A DNA stretch of 64,000 nucleotides, taken from assembly GCA_949357655.1 (NCBI GenBank), contig CASHTG010000013.1:1-64000 (forward strand), written 5' to 3'. Within the stretch, counting starts at the first letter, position 1. Each line of letters opens with the position of its first letter. Source of the DNA: Parascedosporium putredinis (taxonomy: Eukaryota; Ascomycota; Sordariomycetes; Microascales; Microascaceae). Shown piece by piece: positions 36,673-46,521 of this stretch. Made by a program: the position numbers and the translations under genes. The notes under the pieces were generated by a model that was not told where the DNA came from, made no database searches, and saw only the letters and a list, made by a program, of their open reading frames with translations.

Positions 36673-37811
36673 TTAAGAGATCTTACAAACCAATTTCTGG
36701 CCTGATATCTTGCTCTCTCTCAGGAGATCGAGACCTTGCAATGTTGCCTCGAACCCACCTTCCAAGATGCGCACTGGATGAGTCCGTAATATCCCGTCGT
36801 CCAGTAAACTTTGAATTGTATTGAACCAGTCGAGCGTGAATTCTCGTATCTTTGGATTGGCTTGCCTCTCAAAAGGAGGGCTCCACGAAATTTCCTTGCC
36901 GAGTAGAGCCGGACCCAGCACCCAATCAGGCTGGACGGTAGGCCTCGTATGTAAGGACGGAGCGAATGGTTCCAATGCCGTATATTTACCTCCCGCACGG
37001 CCGATGACTTTGTAGCAGAATCGCATCGTCTCTGGTACGGAAACACAGTCCAGCACATATTTGAGAGAGTTCTTGGTGTGTGTTTTGATGTCCTCGGTCG
37101 CTGAAGCTGCTCGGTAGTCAAACACAGCTTCTGCTCCGTAGGACTTGGCAAGATCAAAGTTCTTTGGCGAACATGTGGCGATGGGCCTCATACCAGATCT
37201 AGAACACCATTATTAGTGAAAGGTAGTACATGAGACGTGTAGCCAAGCACTGTGGAGTCTTACTTACAGCTTGAGAATTTGCAATGCGAGCGTGCCGGTA
37301 GAAGTACTTCCCCGTAAACCAACACGAACTGTGGTATCTCTGCTGGTTTAAACGGCGTCCCAGGAATTTCTAGCGATTTATAAAGAGCCAGCCCAATGGT
37401 TCCTACTCCGCTCCCCAACGAAGCAGCCTCTTCTAGAGTCATGCTAGGTGGAACCTTCAGCGTTACTACGTCGCTGGCTCCGACAATCTGTGCAAAGGCG
37501 CCTACCGTTGGTGTCAAGGCGTGCATTCCTTGGACAGCGCCGCAAACCCGATCGCCAACAGTAATATCTCGTGCGGCTTTGACATTGGAGCCAACAGCCA
37601 AGACGATGCCAGCAAAGTCCATGCCGGCGACGGCTCCCGCGGTACAAAGATGGCCAGTCATCTTTGTATCCACGGGGTTGAGGCCCATGACTGAATTGCG
37701 AACGAGGATCATGTCGTCCTCCAATTTCGGAACGGGCACGTTGTGTGCGATTACGAGATTGCCATTTTGAGTGCCAACTATGGCCGTTTGAAGTTCTGGA
37801 AGAGAATCCAT
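36673..37811 (-). CDS. Trans-acting enoyl reductase (LovC-like MDR)
   Basis: Start taken at 37,811 (MDSLPELQTAIVG); an upstream in-frame ATG at 37,913 would add a sequence unlike the family. One intron, 37,199-37,267. About 356 residues. Landmarks are LNPVDTKMTGHL, the VAGMDFAGIVLAVG core, TVGDRVCGAV, the Rossmann region FVLVYG followed by a TGTLALQILKL-like helix, TCSPKNFDLAKSYGAEAVFDYR and LDCVSVPETMRFCYKVIG. LovC-type proteins lack the catalytic zinc site and reduce the enoyl intermediates of PKSs whose own ER is dead, which is the case here. The frame is one base short at the CCCC run 37,310-37,313. It shares its 5' region with the second P450. Confidence 0.92.
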
Positions 37812-37987
37812 CTGGGTCGCTGTTGTAGGCTGATAGTTGAGTGAGTTGTTCCTGATAGCTGGAAAGGCAATGCGCTTTTGTGCTTGGCAATAAGGAGATG
37901 GCAGACGATACACTTAGTATCCTATGCAAGACATCCATTGATGGTTGACCATGCCGCTCGATGTGGTGACGTGGCGTGCAGGTGAAG

Positions 37988-37997
37988 AACTCACCGG
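37988..37997 (+). promoter_or_regulatory. Candidate cluster motif, enoyl reductase/P450 promoter
   Basis: AACTCACCGG, followed by CTGCTGGACCGGCGG. It lies in the 360-bp interval between the divergent starts at 37,811 and 38,172. Confidence 0.5.
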
Positions 37998-38171
37998 CTG
38001 CTGGACCGGCGGGCGGGGATGAAGCCGTCGGAGATGAAAGCCACCGGACGCGGGCCTTGAAAGGTAAAAAAGCCAAGGGAGTACTGAACATGTCACCGGT
38101 AAAGAGGCTCAGTTTTTTATTTATACCATGATCACTTTAAACCAACCTTTTCACGAAGTATTTGCCAAGAC

Positions 38172-39957
38172 ATGATCAAAAACGACGGTAAAATGGGCTA
38201 TCTCGTAGCGTCTAGTGTGCTGCTTTGGCTCGCGAATGCCGGATTCGTCATGCTGCGAAGATTCACAGGACACAACATTCCACAGTGGCAGTGGATCTTG
38301 CTTCAATGTTCGGTTGTGGCCTTGTGCTCGTACACTCTGTATTGTTTGGTATTCTACCCAAAATTCTTCACGCCTTTCCAACATTTACCAACACCTGCGG
38401 TACGTCATTCCATAATTGCGTTCGAAAAAGAATTGGGGTTCTGACGACGTATCCAAGACCCGTCACCTCTTCACTGGCAATGAACGAGGTTTCTTTCGGG
38501 AGCCGCAGTGGACTGTCGCTCGTAGAATCTCCGAGTCAGTTCCCAATGGTGGCTTACTGAGATATTACGCAGCGTTGAACCAGGAGAGGATCTTGGTGAC
38601 GAGTCCCAAAGGGTTGGCAGAAGCCTTAGTGCACAAAGTGGACGACTATGATCACCCGGCATTTATGAAGTTTGCAGCTGAAAGGGTAACTGGCAAGGGC
38701 ATGCAGTTCGCGAATGGAGAGGATCACAAGGTAAGCAAGAATTGATTCCGAAGATGGGCCACTAGGACACAGCATGGTGACGTTGCTCCCAGGCCCAGCG
38801 CAAGTACTTGATGCCCGCCTTTAGTCCCATCCACGTCAAGAAATTGCTGCCTATCTTCTGGCAAGAGACGACAAAGATGATCCACGGCATCGAGGATGAA
38901 ATCAGAAAATCAGACAGCCAAGACCACTCGGTTTTCGTTACCGATTGGAGCATCCGGGCGGCACTGGACATCATCGGCTTGGCTGGGATGGGCTACGAAT
39001 TCAACTCGCTCGGCAATCCACACGGCGAGCACCGTCATCTTACCAAGGTATACCGAAGATTCATGTCTCGGTCCAATCCTATATTTCCGTGGCTTGGCCT
39101 CTTGATAAACTACGTTCCAATTGCCGTCCTCAGATACATACCGGAACAACGCAACATGGCTTTGAATCGTGCCTTTTGGACGTTCGCGAAAAGGCCGTCA
39201 AGATTATTGAAGCTCGCAAAGAAAAACTGGCATGTGAAGAGACTGACGAGGCCCAGGGCACCGTGGGAAAGGACATCATCACTGTTGCACTTCGGAGCGG
39301 CATGTTTTCTTCGGAGAATTTGGTCCACCATGTGATGACGTCTCTTGTCGTTGGACATCTATCGACCGCCATTACCTTTGATTGGGTCTGCTTTGAACTC
39401 GGCCAGCGTCCTGAGATGCAAGCTCGACTGCGCAAAGAGATTCGCACGCAGTGGCCTGGAGGTTTGGAACAGGCCGACGTGTCCACCATCGAGACACTCC
39501 CTTATCTCAATGCGGTATGCAGCGAGACACTGCGCTTTTATCCACCCCTGCCATTTGCATTGCGTGTTGCTGTCCGCAAAACAACGCTGTTGGGGACAGA
39601 AATCCCCAAAGGCACGACAATCGCTTACTGTGCAGATGCTATCAATCACGACAAGAATCTGTGGGGAGACGATGCGCATGTCTTCAATCCCGAGCGTTGG
39701 ATCGGGCAGGGCCGCGCGGGATCTGGCGGAGCATCAAGCAACTTTGCCATGCTAACATTCTCGGCCGGACCCAAGAACTGCATTGGGCAGTGGTGGGAAA
39801 GAGCGGAGTTGGCCTGCCTAGTGGCGGCATTTTTGGTAGATTTGAGGCGGAACTCATAAACCGGGACACTGCTGGGGTAGTCGAGCGAGCCCCGGCGATG
39901 ATGTCGAGAGAGGGCATTTACATGCGCCTAAACCCGGTTCTAGGGTGGCAAGAGTAG
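38172..39957 (+). CDS. Cytochrome P450, second cluster member
   Basis: Introns 38,400-38,457 and 38,731-38,792; about 555 residues. The N-terminus has two hydrophobic segments (YLVASSVLLWLANAGFVML and ILLQCSVVALCSYTLYCLVF), so it is membrane anchored. After the HLPTP hinge come NERGFFREPQW, GEDHKAQRKYLMPAFSP, an unusual I-helix VGHLSTA in place of AGxxTT, the K-helix SETLRFYPP, FNPERW, and the heme loop FSAGPKNCIGQ. The family number cannot be read from the sequence. Its place beside the enoyl reductase and the epimerase-like gene suggests oxidation of the polyketide scaffold, for instance epoxidation or hydroxylation. The frame is one base short in the T runs 39,174-39,177 and 39,830-39,834. 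Confidence 0.9.
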
Positions 39958-40144
39958 AGATACTCGATATGGGGTGCGTGTATGAATACAATGGAGTGAA
40001 TCTATTGCGAGATTGGAATTGAGAGAGATCTTTCAGTTGTACTAACGTCTGCACAAATCTTTTTTTAAAAAACGAAAGTGCTGTAATTGCCCGCCGGAGT
40101 GTTGGATTCGGCCGCTTAGACGAAACCGGGCCGGTTGTCGAGTA

Positions 40145-40154
40145 AACCCGCCGG
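40145..40154 (+). promoter_or_regulatory. Candidate cluster motif, epimerase promoter
   Basis: AACCCGCCGG, one base from the consensus, 135 bp upstream of the epimerase ATG. Two further CCGG-containing sites lie at 40,090-40,098 and 40,125-40,135. Confidence 0.4.
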
Positions 40155-40288
40155 CCCCCGCGTGCGTTCAGGAAGTCAGCCCCCGCGACGCATCCATATG
40201 ATTGATACATGTAACCACGACGGCTTTGAGGATGTAATTTTTGCTCTTCGAACAGCTTCCAAGAACAATTCACTTTGCACCGCCAACA

Positions 40289-41702
40289 ATGGAGTTATCA
40301 TGGACGACCATTATTGCCATGATCTGGGCCGCCACCAAATCAGTGCTAACCGGAGGGTGAGTACACATTGTATCCATGATATTATAGACGCCGGGTGATA
40401 CTCGATGTACATACTAATAGTCATTGTCTCTGCAGAAGCCCATTCGCCGCAAAGACGGTCTTATTTCCATCGAATCGTGAGGGAAAATACGAGATAGCTG
40501 CAGAAGGCATACGACTTGCCTTTACAACTCATGGTGGAGCCTTGGCCAATTTGTGGATGAATGATACGCATGGGGTCGAAAGAGACATTGTTTTGGGCTA
40601 TGAAGACGCGAGTTCATACTTGAAGTACAAAGGAAATCCATTTTTGAACGGGATCATAGGTTTGAGTCTACTGGATCCCTGGCCATTACGGCATGCTCAA
40701 TGTTGCTGTGCATGCATGTGCTGACCATTGCGAATCAGGACGGTACGCGGGCATAATCAGCGGTGCCGGTTTTGATATTGACGGTGTTCGGTACGAGACC
40801 TCGGCCAACGGTAATGGAGGAACATCGACGTTCAACGGCGGCGAAAAGGGCTGGGGCCGTCGCGTCATGGATATTGCATCCCACTCGTCGAACTCGATTA
40901 CCTTTGTCGTCTTTGATCGAGGTTGGAACGGGTTTCCAGGCACCCCGGGCGCATGCATAACGCATACGGTCACGCCATATAAATGGGATATCGCCATAGG
41001 GTTGACACCGGTTCGAGACTCGTCGCCTGTCAGTGTGAGCCAGCAGGTATTTTGGAACCTTGACGGGTTCGCTGCCGAGACCAACTACACGGTGGCGCAC
41101 CACAAACTGCAGCTGCCATACTCGGGATTCAGATTTGCAATGGACGAGGACAATATACCGACCGGAGATATGAAAAGCAACGCCCAAGGCTCTACGTTTG
41201 ATTTTTGGTCAGGCGAGCGACGGATAAAGGACGGCCAGAAGGCCAAACCCGCCGCATCTGGGAATGCTTCCCCCACAGGTATTGACGAGACCTTTTGATT
41301 GCTCGATCCCAGCCATGGCACAAGGATGACCGAGCGGTGGCTATACTTAAATCCGACTATTCGGGTATCAAGGTGGAACTCTACACAGATCAAGAGGCCC
41401 TGCATGTGCACTCCTGGAGATCTGTCAACGGTGAGCCGGCCGAGATAGGATCCTCTTTCCCCTCTATAGATGTGTTTGCTAACTTGTAAGCAGACGAAGT
41501 GCGCCTAAAGGGGCAGCAAGGAGGCTCAGTTGCCGAGGACATGGCGGCCGTCTCCATGGAGATGCATAATTGGCCCGATGCCATCAACCATCCCGAATGG
41601 TTGAGGGGAAAAGAAACTATCTGGGGCACCGATCAACTCTACACCACATTCTCGACCTTTAAGTTTTCTGTGAACACAGAAAATAGCAATGCTGGCCTAT
41701 AG
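40289..41702 (+). CDS. Aldose 1-epimerase-like (galactose mutarotase family) protein with signal peptide
   Basis: Introns 40,357-40,435, 40,660-40,738 and 41,431-41,493; about 397 residues. Exon 1 encodes a hydrophobic leader (MELSWTTIIAMIWAATKSVL) that looks like a signal peptide or anchor. The fold is recognised by THGGALANLWMND, DIVLGYEDASSYL, GNPFLNGIIGRYAG (split by an intron), DFWSGERR, TGIDETF and the C-terminal NWPDAINHPEW, as in fungal galactose mutarotases. A sugar mutarotase makes little sense in a polyketide cluster. A homologue of this family is a fixed member of fusarielin-type decalin clusters, so it is likely recruited for a step on the polyketide. The expected HGG.LDTLHGG-like catalytic segment is weak. 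The frame is one base short at TTTT 41,293-41,296. Confidence 0.88.
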
Positions 41703-41860
41703 GTTAGACGCGGAAGCAAGGACGGACAGCGTCGGGAGCTTTTATCAAGGAAATGTTCATTGCCATCGATTAATTTTGTAGTAGAGGTACACGTGCATGC
41801 ACTCATCACATCGGCTCCATATAGAACAAAAGAGAATGGTGCCACTGAGGAGATTTCAAC

Positions 41861-42604
41861 CTAGTCCCTTTGTTTGACTCGTGCCCACGCTTTCAAGATG
41901 GTGGCCACTGCTTTCTCTACATCTGGGGAAGCGATAGGAATGGCATGTCCGCCAACAAAAGGTACCAATTCCGCCATGCTATCTTCAAAGTATGTAGTTC
42001 TGAGATGAGAGCCTTCGGAACTCCACGGATCTTTTGTGCCTTGTATGTGGACGGATGGAATGTTGATCGGCTTCGGTGGACCGACTGGACTCGGCCAGAC
42101 ATTTGTATTGGTTGCACAAGACGACGAAGGGGATTGCTCCTCGTCATTGACGTGTAACGCCGGAAAAGTGGCTGCGATCAAAATGGCGAATCTCAATTGC
42201 TTTCCCAGCACACTATCCAAGCAGAGCCCCGTTGCGACTCTCGCGCCCTGGCTGAAGGCCATGATACCGACAGCCTTTGTTAATTTTAGCTGTGTAGCAA
42301 GCAGGTTCCGCACCGTCTGTCGTCTGACTCGAACCTCCTCTAGCGAAATATCAAATACCGTGGTGGCACTCTCATCGCAGTGCCACCAGAGGTAAGGCTC
42401 GATTCCTTGGTATGTTGGAAAAACGCCCGGTCCAGCTACCGATTCAAATGGTGCATCAATGAAGACGAAGCGGAAGATTGCGGATAGTTTGCGGACAATC
42501 ATGCGTGCCTGTAGTCGGAATATAACGCCATTCGTGCCAGCCCCATGAAGGCATAGGATGGTCGGAAGACTGGCTTCTTCATCGGATTCAATGTTTGATA
42601 TCAT
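41861..42604 (-). CDS. FSH1-family serine hydrolase (LovG-like polyketide release enzyme)
   Basis: 247 residues, single exon, no frame break. Start taken at 42,604 (MISNIESDEEASLPTILCLHG); the open frame continues upstream to 42,850, but that part is basic and unlike the family and overlaps the repeat-rich promoter. Landmarks are LCLHGAGTNGVIFRLQ, the WWHCDES region, the nucleophile elbow AFSQGAR (Ser), GTKDPW (acidic residue) and GGHAIP (His). LovG-type members cut the finished chain from the ACP of a reducing PKS that lacks its own thioesterase, which fits this PKS. Divergent from the FAD monooxygenase. Confidence 0.93.
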   Translation of the reverse strand: MISNIESDEEASLPTILCLHGAGTNGVIFRLQARMIVRKLSAIFRFVFIDAPFESVAGPGVFPTYQGIEPYLWWHCDESATTVFDISLEEVRVRRQTVRNLLATQLKLTKAVGIMAFSQGARVATGLCLDSVLGKQLRFAILIAATFPALHVNDEEQSPSSSCATNTNVWPSPVGPPKPINIPSVHIQGTKDPWSSEGSHLRTTYFEDSMAELVPFVGGHAIPIASPDVEKAVATILKAWARVKQRD

Positions 42605-42757
42605 GTTTGTTCGATCGTCGGTAACTACATGGCAATATCTGCTGCTGCTGTTTCCTTCCCCCTTTTTTTCGTTTGTTTGTTTTCCCTCTTCCTCATTTTG
42701 TGTCAAATCGAAGTATATCAAGTCAGTAGAAAGTGAGCGGCGCCGCGAACTGGGGGC

Positions 42758-42796
42758 CGTGAACCGGCATCGTGAACCGGCGTCGTGAACCGGCAT
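42758..42796. promoter_or_regulatory. Three 13-bp tandem repeats with CCGG core
   Basis: CGTGAACCGGCAT, CGTGAACCGGCGT, CGTGAACCGGCAT in immediate succession, upstream of the hydrolase start and within the divergent interval to the FAD monooxygenase. The CCGG cores at exact 13-bp spacing suggest a multimeric regulator binding array. Confidence 0.6.
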
Positions 42797-42814
42797 AAGC
42801 GGCATGAAAGACGA

Positions 42815-42824
42815 AACTCGCCGG
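42815..42824 (+). promoter_or_regulatory. Candidate cluster motif, hydrolase/monooxygenase promoter
   Basis: AACTCGCCGG, 187 bp upstream of the monooxygenase ATG and next to the 13-bp repeats. Confidence 0.5.
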
Positions 42825-43010
42825 AGCGGGCCTATTTCGCGACCGGCCACTTTTTCTCATGGACCATTTCCACAATGCACTGTTAGCACTACATGCCCGA
42901 AATGTAATAGCTACTGGTGATATCAATTGTGTACGTCTATGTAAATAAAGATGCGCAAGTTAGTAGGCTTACATGGCAGGGTAGAGGACTGCACCGAATT
43001 CTACAGCACC

Positions 43011-44363
43011 ATGGAGAATCGAATCAGTGTCATTGTCGTCGGTGCCGGATTCGGCGGGCTGACGACCGCTATTGAATGCAAAAGACAAGGGCTGTCTGTT
43101 GCTATTTATGAGGCCTTTGCAGAACTCAAGCCTCTGGGCGACGTGATTTCTTTTGGTGCCAACGCTGGCAAGATTCTACGACGATGGAAAACAACCGCCG
43201 CCGACGACGATGAGAGGGTATCGAATCTGTTTGATCCACATTCAATAAAGTTGGAAAGAAACGGCTTCAACCTGCACAGATCAAATGGCCAGCTCGTATT
43301 CAACCAGAGGATGCCACCCAAGGATCCTGAGGCACCAATGTTTACTGGCCACCGAGCCGACTTTCACCAAATTGTGTTCCAATATGCGTTGGACATGGGA
43401 ATTCCCATTCACCTCGGTCAGCGTTGCCAACAATATTTCGAAAGCAAGCATGCGGCAGGCATTCTACTCGAGTCCGGAGACAAGTTAACGGCCGACGTTG
43501 TGATTGCGGCGGACGGGTTTCATTCCAAAGCACGAGACTTCGTACTTGGACGTCACCTACAGCCAACCGCATCTGGCCACAAATGTTTCCGGAGTTGGTT
43601 CACCGGGGAAGAAATAATGGAAGACCCGGAGACGGCCAGGTTCTGCTCCAACGGGGACACATTTACGGGCTGGATTGGTCGCAATGCCCACTTTCTCTTC
43701 TCCACGCTCAAGGATGGCAAGGACTGCTCATGGGCTATTACATACAAACCCGACCCTGAGGCTGATCCTGTGGCTGCTTGCCCATCTCTCGCGAGAAAGG
43801 AAAGATTGTATGACATATTCAAAAACTGGGATCCCATTTGCAATCGCCTCATAAGCAAGACCCCGGAAGATAAAATATTGGAATGGGACGGCGAGTATCA
43901 TGACCCATTGCCAACGTGGGTAAGCGAGGAGGGACGAATTGCTCTCGTGGGCGATTCTGCGCACCCCATGCTCCCCACGAGCGCACAAGGAGCAGCGCAG
44001 GCAATGGAGGACGGAGTGACTATTGCGATATGTCTTCGTACCGCAGGCAAGGCAAACATTTCTGCAGCGTTACGCGCCTATCAAAATATCCGATACGAAC
44101 GTGTCAAGTCTGTCCAACGCACTGGCGAGGCAACCAGAGAGGTAAAACATACTCCCATCCTGTCCATGAACTTGCCACTGATGCCTATGTTATAGATGTG
44201 GCATAATACCAATTGGGAAAAGGTAGCGAAGGACCCAAGTAGTCTATCATTCCCTCGTGAGGACTGGATTCGTTCTTACGATGCAGAAAAGCACGCAGAG
44301 AGCACTGTCGGAGAGGAAATCGAGAGGGCCATTAGGCTGGGGTTGAATGGACTCACGGAGTGA
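43011..44363 (+). CDS. FAD-dependent monooxygenase (salicylate-hydroxylase-like, group A)
   Basis: Two exons, 43,011-44,141 and 44,196-44,363, 432 residues, no frame break. The start at 43,011 has a CACCATGG context and directly precedes the dinucleotide-binding loop VIVVGAGFGGLTTAIE; the ATG at 42,951 would add an untypical leader. Further landmarks are GHRADFHQIV, VVIAADGFHSKARD (DG motif) and ALVGDSAHPMLPTSAQGAAQAMEDG (GD motif plus the flavin-contact segment, cited as family pattern). These enzymes hydroxylate or epoxidise aromatic or electron-rich substrates with NAD(P)H. It is the last gene of the cluster, sharing a promoter with the hydrolase. I do not recall an equivalent in the fusarielin set, so it may be a distinguishing tailoring step. 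Confidence 0.92.
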
Positions 44364-45130
44364 TTTGATATACCTTGGCACCTTGGAACAAAACCGATTA
44401 GCCTAGCTAAATGAACCGTTTATCAATCGCATCAAATTGCAGCTGAACAAGATAGAAAATGGTTATATACCTTGGGATCACTATAGCTAGCGGAGGGTTG
44501 ATGGTAGTTGCGTCGATCTAATCTAGGACAGCTATTGCCTTAGTTAGTACCACTTTGCGCCTCGACGAACATTTTAGGGAAGGTGAGATCCATCACTTAT
44601 TAAATTCAAGTCAATCCGTCCTCTACTTAGCATCATATGACCAGAAGGGGCATAAACCACCGCAATGTCTTGAGGAAAGTGTGACCCACTCATCACTTAG
44701 ACTTGTTAAGGTTAGGCCCCAGGGTACTTGAATGAAGCCTTGAGCGGGCTCTTGGACTGCTCCTTCCAGGTTCTCGTTACATCAATATGGTGTACGCAAG
44801 CTCTCAGTGTGATGAGAAAAAGGCTCCACGCCGCAATGTGCGAGGCTAGTCAGTGCCCCATTTCAAGCCCTCCAACTTTTCCCGTCAACAAGGCCAGCCC
44901 TTCTGACCACCAGCTGTGAACTTTACGTGGATTTCAGTGACAGTGACACTGAAATGGGGTGTATCGGTACTCTATAGAGTCCCCCGAGATGTCCGATATT
45001 TCTAGACATGTGAGTTTCCTTAGGTGGAAAAAAGATGTATTCCGCACAGGCGTACCCATATTAAACACAACGTTTATAATAGGTTGAATCCCTAGCCGGG
45101 CGTCTGCTCATTCAGAATGATGTAGCTTCG
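44364..45130. other. Intergenic, right border of the cluster
   Basis: No gene supported. No candidate motif of the cluster type is seen here, in keeping with the cluster ending at the monooxygenase. Confidence 0.6.
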
Positions 45131-46521
45131 ATGAAGAGGATCACCGACGAATTTGCCGACACGCGGCCGGCCGCGGAAACTGCCAAGATACTTCGACAGG
45201 TCTTGGAGAAGCTATCAAACGGAGCGCAAAGCCGCAGGCGAATAAGGAAGCTGGTTGTGCACTTTGAAAAAATTGCAGGATTAGAAAAGTTGTGGCCAAG
45301 GGGCATATTTATCCCTCTTGAATTCTCTCCGCGTCGGAGGGGCAAGTACGGTTATAGCTTTCGCCTCATAGATGATCTCTTCACCATAACCCATCTTTAT
45401 ATTGACGCAGGAAACCCAAAAGAGGTTCTGCTAGCGCTTTGGAACAAGGATGAGGACGTAGGGGTCATTGGCCAGGCTCTCTCGGCCGCCGAAAGCAACA
45501 AGGTGTCTGATCAAGCTATAGGGGCCGCTAAAGCTATGGCATTTCGTGTCTTCACAGAGCCTGGTATCGAAGAGATTGAGGGTTCTGAGGCAGATGAAAG
45601 CCATGGTGGAGGTCACGAGTGCGCGATGGCAGTGGAAGCGGCACGGAGGGCGTCATCAGAATCCAATCTATCTGGCTATGACCCGGGATCTTTCGCTTTT
45701 CATGCTAATGATTTAGATTCGGCGTCTTCAAGACAAGGTGAGGAGTCCCGGAGGTATGTACTGTCTGTTCCCCCTTGATGACGGATAGAGAAAAAAGGGG
45801 AACAACGGATATAAAGAACAGAAACCCCCACGGGTCATAATTTGGTCTAACGGAGCGTTAAATGGTCTAGTGAAGACGACCAAGAGTTAGTTGGGTATGT
45901 AACATTGCTACCTCGCAACTCAACTGCCGAAAGTCAGACCCCATTACCACTGGACCCTCGACTGCTATCCCCGACCGAAGAGACGAAGGAGCGATAGGTG
46001 GGGCTACGTACAGCTTCGAAACGGCCCTTGAAAGGGTATTCAACGAGTTGGAATCACATTCTCTGGTAAACGTGGATGCTGATAGTACAGATGTAGCGCG
46101 GGAACTCGCAAAGTTGGGCGATGAAACGAACAGTATAATCCGATTCGTTTGTGAGGTGAAGGCTACCATTAGAAGAGAGAAAGATTTGCTAGCCAAGGAT
46201 GAAGATGTAGTGGCGGCCCTTCAGCGTATGCTTTCCGGGTCGCAAGGCCATACATGCACCGATAAACGTTTGTTAGATGCCCATGGCTATTTAAATTCAC
46301 TGGTGACGGAGGCCGTGGCGGCAGCGGAAAAGAGAAAAGTTATCATAGAGGATTCATACGCCCAACTCGAACGGAAACGCATAAGCGCCACAGAAATTAT
46401 GGAAACTAGAAGAAAATTATGGTCTACTAGGGCATTCCAATTATTGAAGAGTCTCAAAGCGGAGAGACGTGACCTAGAAGAGGAGGGCCGGGCACTTTTA
46501 TCTGAGATTTCGAGGGAGTGA
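45131..46521 (+). CDS. Hypothetical protein with C-terminal coiled coil
   Basis: Exon 1 is 45,131-45,753 and exon 2 is 45,871-46,521, with a 117-bp intron starting GTATGT. About 424 residues. The N-terminal half contains RPAAETAKILRQVLEKLS, LVVHFEKIAGLEKLWP and DDLFTITHLYID and appears globular. A Ser/Glu-rich linker follows, and the last 150 residues are strongly charged and helical (AELAKLGDE-like heptads, VTEAVAAAEKRK, LKAERRDLEEEGRALLSEISRE), expected to form a coiled coil. No family is recognised. The frame is one base short at GG 45,988-45,989. It lacks the cluster promoter motif and is not likely to belong to the pathway. Confidence 0.6.

Noticed and set aside
38951..39859. Second-frame start of the second P450 as a separate protein
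   Set aside because: It is the continuation of the same P450 after the one-base loss at 39,174-39,177. The heme loop belongs to the upstream exons.
42605..42850. N-terminal extension of the FSH1 hydrolase to the first in-frame start
   Set aside because: The translation is Arg/Ser/Pro-rich and unlike the family, and it overlaps the 13-bp repeats and promoter motif. The start at 42,604 gives the usual length of about 250 residues.
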